This document shows, piece after piece, positions 19,458 to 28,977 of a stretch of DNA of 42,273 nt (position 1 is the stretch's first letter; each line of letters starts with the position of its first letter). Made by a program: the position numbers and the translations under genes. The stretch is from positions 1 to 42,273 of the forward strand of contig CAUZFZ010000091.1 of the NCBI GenBank assembly GCA_963579025.1, in the 5' to 3' direction. Under the pieces are notes generated by a model. That model worked only from the letters and a program-made list of their open reading frames with translations. It made no database searches and was not told the DNA's origin. This DNA comes from CAUZFZ01 sp963579025 (GTDB taxonomy: Bacteria; Planctomycetota; Planctomycetia; Planctomycetales; Planctomycetaceae).

Positions 19458-20957
19458 ATGTCAGGATCGATTCCCCTCATGCATCCTCGGCCAACCTTTC
19501 GAGTTCTGCTGATCGAAGACAGCGACTCCGACGCAGACCTGATCCAGGTGTTTCTGGGACAGGTGCGATCCGCCGACTATCTGGTCGAGTGGGTAGACAC
19601 GCTTAAAGACGGCATCAATCGGCTCCAGACCGAGACGTTCGACGTGCTTTTGCTGGACCTGAGCCTGCCGGACAGTTTTGGCATCGAAACCTGCAAACGG
19701 GCTCACGCCGCGGCACCACTCGTTCCAATCATCGTTCTCACCGGCCTGGATGACGAGGAAATTGCGATCGACGCGATTAACGTGGGTGCCCAGGACTTCC
19801 TCGTCAAAGGCCGGATCGACGGTGATGTGCTGTCGCGAGGCATCCGATACGCCATCGAGCGACAGCGAACTCAGGCAGAGGTTCTGGAGAAGACTGAGAG
19901 ATTGCGCCTGATCTCCGAGCAACTGCCCGCCGTACTGTGGACCACCGACCTTGACCTGCGAATCACGGCTCCATCCACGGACTTCCTGATTTCCGGTAAC
20001 GGCGAGTCCGACGTGGTGGGGCGGACGTTGAACGAGTGCCTGAATACGGACAAACCAGACTACCCGCCGATCGCGGCCCACCAGCGTGCTGCCCAGGGCG
20101 AGTCGGTGTCGCTGGACTTCCGCTGGAAGGGTCGCAGTCTTGCCGTTCACGTTGAGCCTTTGCGTAACGCGGTGGGAACGATCATCGGGACCATTGGCGT
20201 CTCGATGGACGTCAGCGAGGAACGACGGATGCAGGACGAACTCAACGCAGCCCGTCATGTTCAGCAGGCCCTGTTTCCCCGGACGGCTCCGCAGATTCCT
20301 GGTTTTGATATTGCCGGCGTGGTGTATGCCGCCGAGGAAACTGCCGGCGACTATTTCGATTATATCCCGATGGCCGACAACTGTATCGGCCTGGTGGTGG
20401 GCGACGTCACCGGACACGGACTCGGTCCGGCGCTGCTGATGGCCGAGTTGCGGGCGTATCTGCGAGCATTGGCTACGGCGGAGCCCGACGCCGGCGAGAT
20501 TCTGAACAGGGCCAATCGGTTTCTCGCGGCGGACCTCGAGGAGCATCGGTTCGTCACGCTGTTCTACTCCCGCCTCGATCCGGCGAATCGCAGCTTCACC
20601 TACGCGTCAGCCGGACACAGCGGCTTCATCGTGAAGAATTCGGGCGAAGTTCAGACTCTGAAGAGTACTGGTCTCCCGCTGGGCCTGATCCCGGATACGA
20701 CTTTCGACACGAGCGTTCCGAGGACGCTTGAACCCGGCGACATCCTGTTCGTGCCGACCGATGGATTTCAGGAAGCTCACGGCCCGGACAATGTGCTGTA
20801 CTCTCTGGAACGTGTGCTGCAATTCATTTCCGATCGACGTGATCAACCGGCCGTCCAGATTCTGGAAGAGCTCAAGGAAGATGTTTGTACGTACGTGGGC
20901 GCGCCGGACGTCCCCGATGACATGACAGCGATCGTCATACGATGTGTGGACACGTAG
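19458..20957 (+). CDS. response regulator with PAS and SpoIIE-type PP2C phosphatase
   Basis: 499 residues with three domains. REC is at about 13-135, with the phospho-acceptor Asp67 in LLLDLSLPD and the conserved K in LVKGRI. A PAS-like domain follows (about 160-255). The SpoIIE/RsbU-type serine phosphatase (275-499) has all metal sites: GDYFD, VVGDVTGHG, TDGFQE and PDDMTAIVI. The family removes phosphate from STAS-domain antagonists in partner-switching control; here a histidine kinase would drive it. No anti-sigma kinase or STAS gene is adjacent; the nearest STAS protein is at 36540. ATG 19458 is used; 19479 is possible. Confidence 0.9.
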   Translation: MSGSIPLMHPRPTFRVLLIEDSDSDADLIQVFLGQVRSADYLVEWVDTLKDGINRLQTETFDVLLLDLSLPDSFGIETCKRAHAAAPLVPIIVLTGLDDEEIAIDAINVGAQDFLVKGRIDGDVLSRGIRYAIERQRTQAEVLEKTERLRLISEQLPAVLWTTDLDLRITAPSTDFLISGNGESDVVGRTLNECLNTDKPDYPPIAAHQRAAQGESVSLDFRWKGRSLAVHVEPLRNAVGTIIGTIGVSMDVSEERRMQDELNAARHVQQALFPRTAPQIPGFDIAGVVYAAEETAGDYFDYIPMADNCIGLVVGDVTGHGLGPALLMAELRAYLRALATAEPDAGEILNRANRFLAADLEEHRFVTLFYSRLDPANRSFTYASAGHSGFIVKNSGEVQTLKSTGLPLGLIPDTTFDTSVPRTLEPGDILFVPTDGFQEAHGPDNVLYSLERVLQFISDRRDQPAVQILEELKEDVCTYVGAPDVPDDMTAIVIRCVDT

Positions 20958-21021
20958 GGTCGGCTTAACTGGTGTGTTCATCAGAGGCTGAGAGTTTCGG
21001 TCGTGCAAATCGAGGCAGACT

Positions 21022-22599
21022 ATGGACAGCCACTTGCGACGATTGTCTGCATCTCTCGTTGTTGCACTGACAACATGGCACGTCGCCCTTGCCGCTGACC
21101 TGCCGGACTGGATCGAGGTCCGACGTGTCACTGACGACGTCGACTCGCTGATGGAGTCGCGCTGGAAAGCGAACAAGGTGCAGCCTGCGCCGGTATCGGG
21201 CGATGCCGCATTCCTGCGTCGCATCTGGCTGGACCTGGCCGGAAAGATTCCAAGAGTCGCAACCGCGCGGGAGTTCCTGGGTGATGAATCTCCGGATCGG
21301 CGAAGACAACTGATCGATCGGCTTCTGGCAAGCCCGACGTATGTCACCAGTCAGGCGGACTTGTGGCAGTCCGCATTGATTCCGGAGGCCGCCACCGACC
21401 AGCAGCTTCGGTTTCTCCAACCGAGTTTCGAGGCGTGGCTGCGCGATCAATTGCGTGAAGACGTGCCTTACGACGAATTCGTGCGTGAATTGCTCACGAC
21501 ACCCATCCGAAACATCCAGGGCGGCCCACGAGCGAATCGTGAGCCAGCACCGGACGTCTTCTTCCGCGGCAAACAATTGAAACCCGAGAATCTGGCAGCC
21601 GCGACAGCGCGATCGTTTCTTGGCGTCCGACTCGAATGCGCCCAGTGTCACGATCACCCGTTTGATGTCTGGAAGCAGGGGCAGTTCTGGAGCTTCGCGG
21701 CGTTCTTCTCCGGCGTGAACGGCGAAAACCCGTTCGCCATGATTCAGGAGAAACGAGACAGTCGTGAGATCGCCATCCCGGATTCGAAAGTTGTCGCCCA
21801 GGCCGCGTTCCTCAACTCAGACGAGCCCGACTGGTCGAGTGGTTCGTCCCGCGAAACACTGACCGAGTGGATTGCCTCAGCCGACAATCCGTGGTTCTCG
21901 CGTATGGCCGTCAACCGCATGTGGGGACATTTCTTCGGCCGCGGCTTCGTGGACCCGATCGACGACTTCGGAGCCAATAACCTGCCGAGTCATCCGGAAA
22001 CACTCGATCTACTCGCCCGGGAATTCGCTGCTCACGAGTTTGATTTGAAGTTCCTGATCCGAGTGATCGTTTCGACGCGCAGCTACCAACTCACCAGCCG
22101 TCAAACGGATCCCAGTCAGGCGCCGCCGGAGATGTTCGCAAGGATGAGCGTGAAGGGACTGACTCCGCGTCAGATCTTCAGCAGTCTCGCTGTCGCGCTG
22201 GGCACATTTCAGCCGTTCACCGTTCCGGGCCAGTTCAACGACCGGCCGGCCGAGGCCGAGTTCTTCAACACGTTCAGCAACGAAAGCGACAGCGTCCTGG
22301 AACGCCCCACCACGATCCTGCAGGCGCTGGTTATGATGAATGGCGACCTGATGACGCAGGGGACGAGCATCGAAAACAGCCGCACGTTGCGTTCGGTTGT
22401 CGACTATCCGTTCTTCACAACAGAGGACCGGATCGAGGCACTGTACCTGGCCGCTCTGTCGCGACGCCCGACTGAGAAAGAGCAACAGCGACTACTCGCC
22501 TACGTCAAAGCATCACATCCGGATGATGAAGACGCCAAAGCCCTTGCCGACGTGTACTGGGCTCTGCTGAACAGCAGCGAGTTTCTCTTCAATCACTGA
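21022..22599 (+). CDS. exported DUF1549/DUF1553 protein
   Basis: 525 residues with a signal peptide (SASLVVALTTWHVALA). DUF1549 (about 40-240) includes FLRRIWLDLAGKIP and the CAQCHDHPFD segment, a CxxCH haem-type motif. DUF1553 (about 285-510) includes NPWFSRMAVNRMWGHFFGRG and DDFGANNLPSHP. These are planctomycete/verrucomicrobial signature proteins often paired with DUF1501; no DUF1501 gene follows here. The protein is short for the family, with no N-terminal PSD1 cytochrome. GAGG six bases before ATG 21022 supports the start. Its stop codon region overlaps the remnant RND gene end on the other strand. Confidence 0.9.
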   Translation: MDSHLRRLSASLVVALTTWHVALAADLPDWIEVRRVTDDVDSLMESRWKANKVQPAPVSGDAAFLRRIWLDLAGKIPRVATAREFLGDESPDRRRQLIDRLLASPTYVTSQADLWQSALIPEAATDQQLRFLQPSFEAWLRDQLREDVPYDEFVRELLTTPIRNIQGGPRANREPAPDVFFRGKQLKPENLAAATARSFLGVRLECAQCHDHPFDVWKQGQFWSFAAFFSGVNGENPFAMIQEKRDSREIAIPDSKVVAQAAFLNSDEPDWSSGSSRETLTEWIASADNPWFSRMAVNRMWGHFFGRGFVDPIDDFGANNLPSHPETLDLLAREFAAHEFDLKFLIRVIVSTRSYQLTSRQTDPSQAPPEMFARMSVKGLTPRQIFSSLAVALGTFQPFTVPGQFNDRPAEAEFFNTFSNESDSVLERPTTILQALVMMNGDLMTQGTSIENSRTLRSVVDYPFFTTEDRIEALYLAALSRRPTEKEQQRLLAYVKASHPDDEDAKALADVYWALLNSSEFLFNH

Positions 22600-22793
22600 C
22601 GCCCCGTGAAGTTGCTCGTTGGTTCCTGTTGTCCTGTCAGCCGCGACCGTAGTTCGAGAAACACCAGATTCAATGCGGGAACGATGATCAGCGTCAGAAC
22701 GTTGCGAAGATCAGTCCGAAGGTCAGCGTGACTTCCATCGGGATCATGAACCTGGCCTGAAAGCTCGTCTCAAACGTCAGCGGCGCCACACCG
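22593..22793 (-). pseudogene. truncated, frameshifted copy of the RND transporter 3' end
   Basis: On the - strand this encodes TFETSFQARFMIPMEVTL, then TFGLIFAT, then after a one-base deletion near 22700 VLTLIIVPALNLVFLELRSR and a tail ending in GRQ and TGA at 22593-22595. It matches the C-terminus of the RND protein at 28978 at about 89% of bases over some 125 positions, counted by hand, with mainly silent differences. It keeps its own stop, which overlaps the end of the DUF1549/DUF1553 gene, so this looks like an original gene end left behind. Similarity begins abruptly near 22793, ten bases from the PhyH stop. Confidence 0.9.
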
Positions 22794-22802
22794 GTCCGAC
22801 CA

Positions 22803-23792
22803 TCAGTTGGTTTCACGCTCGTCGATTGTGATGCGTTCATGTCCGAGGAGAAACGTCTGTTTCTCGGCAGAAAGCTGATCGAAGTCCGCACGCGGGATTC
22901 TCTGGTGCCAGCAATGCCGTTGGTCGGACATGAATCGTGTCATCAGCGTGTCACGAACAGCTCCGAGGTTCCTGTTCCCACGATGCAGCCCGTTGCCATC
23001 GAACAGCACAAGCGTGCCTGCCGGACCGGCACACTCGACGACCTTCCATTCGGAATGTTTCGCCCTCTTGCGATCGATCTCCTCGCTTGAATACGAATTG
23101 CACAGGCAACGTTTGAGGCTATGCACCATTCGGTGCGACCCCGTTACGTAGGTGAGACGCTGGTCTGTTGCAGTCGTGTCCGTCAGCAGAAACATGACAT
23201 TCAGTTTCCGCCCGCGTGCGTCGTGATGCCAGTTAAAGAATCCAAAATCGCGTGGCGGCATCGAGTACAGTCGCCGGCAGTCGGCGTTCTGAATCGCAAC
23301 CGGCCGTCCGAAGTAGAGCTGAGCCACGTCAAGTACAAACGAGTCAAGTGCCAGCCCAAGAAAGAGTGGCGAGTACTTGAATGGGTCGCGAGTTTGAGTC
23401 ATCTGGTCCGTTTCACTATGGGCATCAACCTGGTAGTCGTGGGCGGAAAAATGCCTTAGAGACGGCGTCCTGCGTGTTTCCGAATCGGGCGAACTCCTGA
23501 TCTGCTCGACCATACGATCAAATTGGAATTGCAGTTCCTTTATCCTCACACCGGAAATGAATTGAGGTAGAACGAGAACCCCGGACTCCCGCAGAACACT
23601 CGCTGCGTCCCTGGCGGATTGGCCACTGGCGGGCTGGCATTCACGCCAGGGGTTGGGCATTCTGCGACAGCGTTCTGACAGAGTGTGCTGAACATCGTAG
23701 ATGTTGTCTAAGGCGAGATGAGCTGCTCGTACGGGCAGTCGGGCTATTGATTTCAGACGACGCAATTGACTCGGTCCGTCCATGCGTATCAT
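22803..23792 (-). CDS. PhyH-family Fe(II)/2-oxoglutarate dioxygenase
   Basis: 329 residues similar to phytanoyl-CoA dioxygenases. The iron triad is His189 and Asp191 (FNWHHDARG) and His270 (GNGLHRGNRN), with a nearby arginine (Arg274 or Arg280) for 2-oxoglutarate. Such enzymes hydroxylate lipids, sugars or small natural products; the substrate is not clear. It is the last gene of the four-gene block and ends ten bases from the truncated RND tail. Its start 23792 lies 84 bases after the SAF-dehydrogenase stop, so co-transcription is likely. Confidence 0.85.
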   Translation of the reverse strand: MIRMDGPSQLRRLKSIARLPVRAAHLALDNIYDVQHTLSERCRRMPNPWRECQPASGQSARDAASVLRESGVLVLPQFISGVRIKELQFQFDRMVEQIRSSPDSETRRTPSLRHFSAHDYQVDAHSETDQMTQTRDPFKYSPLFLGLALDSFVLDVAQLYFGRPVAIQNADCRRLYSMPPRDFGFFNWHHDARGRKLNVMFLLTDTTATDQRLTYVTGSHRMVHSLKRCLCNSYSSEEIDRKRAKHSEWKVVECAGPAGTLVLFDGNGLHRGNRNLGAVRDTLMTRFMSDQRHCWHQRIPRADFDQLSAEKQTFLLGHERITIDERETN

Positions 23793-23876
23793 GCGGCAAC
23801 TCCGTTTGACCGTTGAGTTCTAAACTGTGTGTTGATGTAACGTGAGCGGCGCAAACAAAAAACGTGCAGACATTCG

Positions 23877-25096
23877 TCACGCGGCGCGAGACGAATGCCG
23901 TGACACTGAAACACGTTCCGCCGCTTCCTGTGGGCGGTCGATTGACTGCTTCCAGATTCTTGATGCAAGCGTGTCTGCAAGTTCAACGTCGTCTTCCATG
24001 ATGGGAACACCAGGTTCAAGGCGTCGCTTGATGCGTGCTCCGTCCAGCAGGCCGATAGGTATGTGTCCATGGGCGTCCCCCATCTGGACCGCTATGCCAC
24101 GGACGTCGCGACTCCCAATCGCTCGCGGGATTACACTGTCGGAGTGAATCTCATTCGCAGTGATCGCAATGACGGCAACCGTGGGCTCAATTGAATTGTT
24201 CAACAGGATGCCGCCACCACTCATGACACGCAGGATGGTGCTCGGAATCTCAAGATGACACAGGTGGTAATTCCGGACGAGGACGTAATACGGGCCACTT
24301 CCGAGTTTGAGGTACCGAAGCGCGTCTCGCTGACAGTCGTCATGCTCCGCTACAATGAAGACGCCACCGGGTAGTTCCGGAGATATCAGATAGTCCGCCA
24401 GCGGCTGTCCTGTTTGAGCGGCGCGTTCTGCGAGGACACACCCTGCCGCTTCGATGTCGGCGCGGTTCAGCCCCAGCATGCCGGGCACGGCCACCGTCGC
24501 TCCCATTGCATTGGCGACAAACGCCTGTTCGATCTGCAGTTTTGTTCCGTTGTGAATGCTGTGACCTGCTCAATGCTGATGCCCTGGCGTTTGGCCCAGT
24601 ACTGCATCGATTGCTCGGATGGGCGGTTGTCCTGAAATCGCTTCAGGTTGCCATACACGAGCGGGCGAAAACCCATGGCTGTAGCCTGCTCAGCCTGCTC
24701 AGCCAGTTCAGCCAGTGCACCGGGCTGATCGCCAGCGGCTTCTGTCAAAACTCCGCGGTTTGCGAACCACGAACCGACGGTCACATGAAACTCGGAGTTC
24801 ATGGTCACGACCGGCAATTGCGCGTCCAGAGCCTCACTGACGACTTCGGTCGCGTGAGCAACGTCTCCCGAGCATTCCACAACGACGTCGCTGTGGGCTA
24901 TCAACTCCGTGATTGAGTTGGTAACAAGCTCACGTTCAGGACCACCACGCAAACCATCGAGGGGTCGTCGGGTTAAAATCCGATACACCGTCAGGCCAGT
25001 CTGATGCTGCATCGCCGTCAACAGCCCGCGACCGATGAATCCAGTGCCGGAGATCCCAACTCGAATCTGCGGCCGGAGGGGTATCACGTGCGTCAT
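23877..25096 (-). pseudogene. SAF-domain homoserine dehydrogenase-like oxidoreductase, frameshifted
   Basis: Two overlapping reading frames make one protein of the COG4091 type (about 405 residues). The first (25096 to about 24551) has a Rossmann NAD(P) site, RVGISGTGFIGRGL, and DVVVECSGD. The second (about 24548 to 23877) begins GTKLQIEQAFVANAMG, continues with PGMLG and ends in a SAF domain (IPIGLLDGARIKRRLEPG). The break is a single missing base near 24549, where the family has FTDGTK. It is either a sequencing error or recent decay; no other damage is visible. Family members occur in surface-polysaccharide clusters; the true substrate is unknown. Confidence 0.82.
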
Positions 25097-25210
25097 GCGT
25101 TCTGAATCGGTCGTACAACCGGAACGCGATGAGTCAGACGACGTCGGGCCTCACATCATCGACATAACCGGGACGCCGCAGATGGTCGTATCTTGCCTGG
25201 TTTACCAGGA

Positions 25211-27349
25211 TTAGGCTGCTCGCCGGACGCTTCGGACTGTCTCTTCCGGAATCACTTTTGGAAATTCGGCAAACAGTCTGGTGATGTCATCGTGGTGCTG
25301 CCTGCTGAAATCTCTCAGTGTGCCAATCTCTGAGTCGGTCAGTCGCTCCTGCCAGGAAGTATTGCGAGACTGGTCTGTAGATTCGGCAAGAGAGGCTGCG
25401 ATCGCGGCATCCTCGCCCAGAAACTGGGCCATTCGAACAAACTCGTATTGCGCGTCATCAAGCAGCGACTCGTGACTGACCACGATTCCTCGATTTTCCG
25501 GCAAATCACTGAAAAACTCAGCCACCGCCTGATTTGACTCAAGCCAGTACTCGGCGAGGTGTCGAATGTCGCCGCCGGGGAAGATTCGATCCTGACTCAC
25601 ACTATCTCGATTCAGACCGTCAAAAATCGTGTGAAAATAGCGCGGTGGGCGGGCGACGTCGGCTTCCGGCCAGTAGTGCTCGACGCTCTGTCGCTGTTGG
25701 ATGTCCAGGAAGACTGACTTCAGGCTGGCGACAACGTGCATCAGTGGACGGTGAATCCAGATGTATCTCGCTTCAGGGAACAGCTCGTTGACCAGCCCCA
25801 GTTTGTTACAAAGATGCGGGCTCTTATTCAGGAATTGAATGGCACCGACGGGAATCTCGCCTTTCAGTTGCTCGGCAAGTCGCCGTCGAAACCCCGCACG
25901 CAGCGAGTCGGCCTGTCCATCCCACACGTCACTCGCATCGAGCGCAGGATTTGTGCGATCCCCGGTTTCCGGGGATGCCATTGGTACACCTCCGGCCGAC
26001 GACCAGACACGCCGCAGTTCGAATGGGCAGTAGTTCACTGTCGGAAAATGACCGAGTTGTTCTGCCAGCCAGGTCGTACCACTCCGTGCCGTTCCAATCA
26101 GAAATAACGGCCGCTCGACAGCGTCGATAACGGAAGCGTGACGAGATAACTCAACGAACTCGACCCGGTTCGTCGGCGCGTGTCTTCTGAACTTCTGTCT
26201 TAAACGTGCGACGAGCATCCGAGCCAGACGCAACGGTGCCCCCAATTCCCAAGTCACGGAATTCAATAACTCAACGGTGAAGTCCGTCGCCTGGCGGACA
26301 GAGTCGGGCTGGTCGAATTGCGTCGGACGCAAACCCACCAAACGTCCGATCGAGTTTCCAAGGCGTAGCGATGTTGAATCGCGCAGGCACTCAAACATTC
26401 TGACTGCGTGTTTGGTATCACAATCGCGTGCGGCGTCCTCGTTCTGACGCACTGCACGTGCTTCACCAGCGGACCTGGATACGGTCCGACTGGGACGCCC
26501 AAGGTAAAGAGCTTGCTGTTCTGGCACGGCGTACACGCGTCCGCGGACCTGTTCATACATTGCCATCGCTTCGGCGAGTTTCGCTGCGTGTTCCTGCGGT
26601 GTCGCGTTGTTGAACATAGCACCGTGTACCTGGTGGAAGTTGCCCTCACCCAGGAGACCTACCAGTTGCATCTCGGAGTCTTCACATGCTTCCCGGTAGA
26701 TGTCGAGATTCAACAGTCCACCGCCGCCCATCGTAAATCCAGTGCTGAATCCACCGATGCGCTGGAATGTCCTGCGCCGCATGAAGAAACACGAAGACTC
26801 TGAGAGCTGACCGAACCAGCCATCACCTGACGAACTCCCCAGCGTGGCGACGTCGAAGAGACGATAGCCGTCGTTTTTCCAGTCAGCCTGTTCCAGCAGC
26901 TTATCCTCAACGGATTCGTTGTATCCGTTGAGCTGGGAGTGCATCTGAATATCAGGACCGAGCTCGAATCCAAGTGTGACGACGAACGGATCAGGATTGA
27001 CTTGTGTCGCCTGCAACGCGAGTTTCAACACACCGGGTGACAGCATGCGTCCGCCGTCATAGCAGATACCAATAAACTCCGCGTCGCTCGCTTCAATCGC
27101 GGCGTTGATGGCTGGCCCCGGAGACGGACCGGCATTTTCAACGTATTGGTAGCGAAAGTTGGGCCCGAACTGCTCAATCTCTGACGGAGCGCGCCGGCGT
27201 GGCGAGCCGTTGTCGAGCACGATTACTTCATAATCCGAAGCGTCAACACCCCGCTGGTATTCCGCGGAAAGTGTGTGCAACGTTCGCGGTGCTTCGCGGT
27301 ACATCTCGTACAGAACGACGATGACGGTCAGTCTCGGAGAATCAGGCAT
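25211..27349 (-). CDS. GT2 glycosyltransferase-sulfotransferase fusion
   Basis: 712 residues. Residues 5-250 form a family-2 glycosyltransferase: TVIVVLYEMYREAPRTL, VIVLDNGSP and an ICYDGGRMLSPG segment in the usual DxD place. Residues 412-700 form a PAPS sulfotransferase with the 5'-phosphosulfate loop LIGTARSGTTWLAEQL (416-431) and the 3'-phosphate site RYIWIHRPLMHVVASLKS. One chain may therefore both transfer a sugar and sulfate a product. It starts 17 bases after the GMC gene stop. Polysaccharide or glycolipid sulfation is inferred from the domains, not shown. Confidence 0.88.
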   Translation of the reverse strand: MPDSPRLTVIVVLYEMYREAPRTLHTLSAEYQRGVDASDYEVIVLDNGSPRRRAPSEIEQFGPNFRYQYVENAGPSPGPAINAAIEASDAEFIGICYDGGRMLSPGVLKLALQATQVNPDPFVVTLGFELGPDIQMHSQLNGYNESVEDKLLEQADWKNDGYRLFDVATLGSSSGDGWFGQLSESSCFFMRRRTFQRIGGFSTGFTMGGGGLLNLDIYREACEDSEMQLVGLLGEGNFHQVHGAMFNNATPQEHAAKLAEAMAMYEQVRGRVYAVPEQQALYLGRPSRTVSRSAGEARAVRQNEDAARDCDTKHAVRMFECLRDSTSLRLGNSIGRLVGLRPTQFDQPDSVRQATDFTVELLNSVTWELGAPLRLARMLVARLRQKFRRHAPTNRVEFVELSRHASVIDAVERPLFLIGTARSGTTWLAEQLGHFPTVNYCPFELRRVWSSAGGVPMASPETGDRTNPALDASDVWDGQADSLRAGFRRRLAEQLKGEIPVGAIQFLNKSPHLCNKLGLVNELFPEARYIWIHRPLMHVVASLKSVFLDIQQRQSVEHYWPEADVARPPRYFHTIFDGLNRDSVSQDRIFPGGDIRHLAEYWLESNQAVAEFFSDLPENRGIVVSHESLLDDAQYEFVRMAQFLGEDAAIAASLAESTDQSRNTSWQERLTDSEIGTLRDFSRQHHDDITRLFAEFPKVIPEETVRSVRRAA

Positions 27350-27366
27350 TGAACGATTCCGTTCGC

Positions 27367-28947
27367 TTAACAGTGACTGGATGACTGCTTGAGATGATCC
27401 GCCAGACGGACTGCCAGGGCGACAATATTGTAAGTAGCCATTGTCGCCCCTCCGGTCGGAAAGACCGAGCCGCCGGCGATAAACAGGTTGTCGACTCCGT
27501 GAACGCGGCAGTCTTCATTAACAACCCCATCGTGAGGATCGTGACTCATACGGGTTTCTCCCATGAAGTGACTGGCATGCGCCAGATAATCCGGCCAGCG
27601 GGATTCCACGGGAGGCAGCCGGGAAGTCAATTCACCAATTCCAGAACGTCGAAACTCATTGGCAAGAATCGCGTGCGATTTGTGAATGGTTTGTTTTTCG
27701 AGATTGCCAATCGTCCAGTTCGCCCGAACACGTGGCATGCCGAATGCATCACGCGACTTGCCAAGTGTGATTCGATTCTCCATCCGTGGAGCCTGCTCAA
27801 CCCAGTTCCGCAATGCGTAGACGCCCGGGAATTGGCGTCTGTCAGTGTCCTGGTGGGGTGAGTCGATTCGCAGTCTTCGCAGACCAGCCCGAACGGCACG
27901 GTTAAGAAAACTGCGGGGACGGGATTGGTCCAGGCCGGCCATGTTCAGCAGAAACGGGTAATGTGGAGCCATCACCGTCATGGGGCCTGGGAAGCCGACA
28001 TAATTGAGCAGTTTGTGTTGCCTCTGCTGTTCCCCGTCGATCTGAAACCCGGCAAACACTTGAGTCGTGCGTTTGGCGTCTTCCCCAAGATCCAGCGGGA
28101 CGCCGTACAGACTCAGATCACGATCGGTTGGTGTGGTCCGCAGGATTCCACCAGGGAAATTCAGGTGCAGCATGAAGCAACGCCCGACATTGTCGCATGC
28201 ATTTCCCAAGCCCGACGAGCACACGTCATTCGAGAGCAGGAGCAACCGTGAGTTTTCAAGACCAGCGGCAAGTACGAATTGCAAGGCTCTGATTTGAAAG
28301 CGGTTGCCGTCAAGAGTACCAGCCTCGATCAGTTGTACTTGCTGACCATTGGTCGAAGTCTGCAGCCGCAGACACGTCGCGTTGTGAATCACACTAAGTG
28401 GATCACCGGATTCCTCGAGGGTCTGACGATAGAACTCAGCAAAACGCAGCGTCATTCTCTGGAACCACTTCGGCTTCACCCCATCACCGGACAGGGGGGC
28501 GAGCCGACGGGCAACGTCCTCACGTTGTTGGCTCCAGAACTCGGTTCGATAGTCACATGGACCGAGCTGACAGATACGCTGGGCTCTTTGGTAATAGGGA
28601 GCCAACTCGCTCAGTTGGAATGGCCATGCCGCTCGGCTGACCCAGTTGCGAGCTTCGAAGTCAATGGGATCGAACGGAGCTGAATTCCCGCCCCAAAGAT
28701 TCGTCGCACCACCCAGCGTCCGCTGGCGGCTCGTGACAGCGACACAGTGCTCGCCTTCATTCTCACCCTCGCTGAGCGACTCGATCAGCGGATCGGCTTT
28801 GTCCCCGCCGCTTTCTAGCAGGCAGATTCGCAGACCGCTGCAACGAAGTTCGTGCGCAAGCGTAATCCCGGCGGCTCCTGCACCGACGATGCACAGGTCC
28901 GCGTCAATTGTGGCGCCGTCGGCGATCCCTCGCCCGTCGATCAGCAT
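27367..28947 (-). CDS. GMC-family FAD oxidoreductase
   Basis: 526 residues. The FAD-binding site is DADLCIVGAGAAGITLAHEL (from about residue 16), and the C-terminal signature is VDNLFIAGGSVFPTGGATMA. A SHFMGETRMS segment holds a likely catalytic histidine. GMC enzymes oxidise alcohols, sugars or sterol-like substrates; none can be chosen here. I start at ATG 28947 because homologues begin MLIDGRG-like, though GTG 28975-28977 directly abuts the RND stop and ATG 28959 is possible. It is the first gene after the RND transporter and likely reads through from it. Confidence 0.87.
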   Translation of the reverse strand: MLIDGRGIADGATIDADLCIVGAGAAGITLAHELRCSGLRICLLESGGDKADPLIESLSEGENEGEHCVAVTSRQRTLGGATNLWGGNSAPFDPIDFEARNWVSRAAWPFQLSELAPYYQRAQRICQLGPCDYRTEFWSQQREDVARRLAPLSGDGVKPKWFQRMTLRFAEFYRQTLEESGDPLSVIHNATCLRLQTSTNGQQVQLIEAGTLDGNRFQIRALQFVLAAGLENSRLLLLSNDVCSSGLGNACDNVGRCFMLHLNFPGGILRTTPTDRDLSLYGVPLDLGEDAKRTTQVFAGFQIDGEQQRQHKLLNYVGFPGPMTVMAPHYPFLLNMAGLDQSRPRSFLNRAVRAGLRRLRIDSPHQDTDRRQFPGVYALRNWVEQAPRMENRITLGKSRDAFGMPRVRANWTIGNLEKQTIHKSHAILANEFRRSGIGELTSRLPPVESRWPDYLAHASHFMGETRMSHDPHDGVVNEDCRVHGVDNLFIAGGSVFPTGGATMATYNIVALAVRLADHLKQSSSHC

Positions 28948-28977
28948 GTCCGATTCCATTCGTCCCGGGCACGTCAC

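Noticed and set aside
19461..20546. 361-codon open frame antisense to the REC-PAS-PP2C gene
   Set aside because: High-GC antisense shadow; the + strand shows intact REC and PP2C motifs throughout.
21640..21670. cytochrome c from the CxxCH motif in the DUF1549 protein
   Set aside because: A single CAQCHDH motif is part of the DUF1549 family itself and no cytochrome fold surrounds it; haem binding is possible but unproven.
22694..22891. 65-codon - strand frame as an independent small gene
   Set aside because: Its C-terminal half is the RND tail up to the frameshift and its N-terminal half is an antisense-frame shadow of PhyH, so it is a chance fusion.
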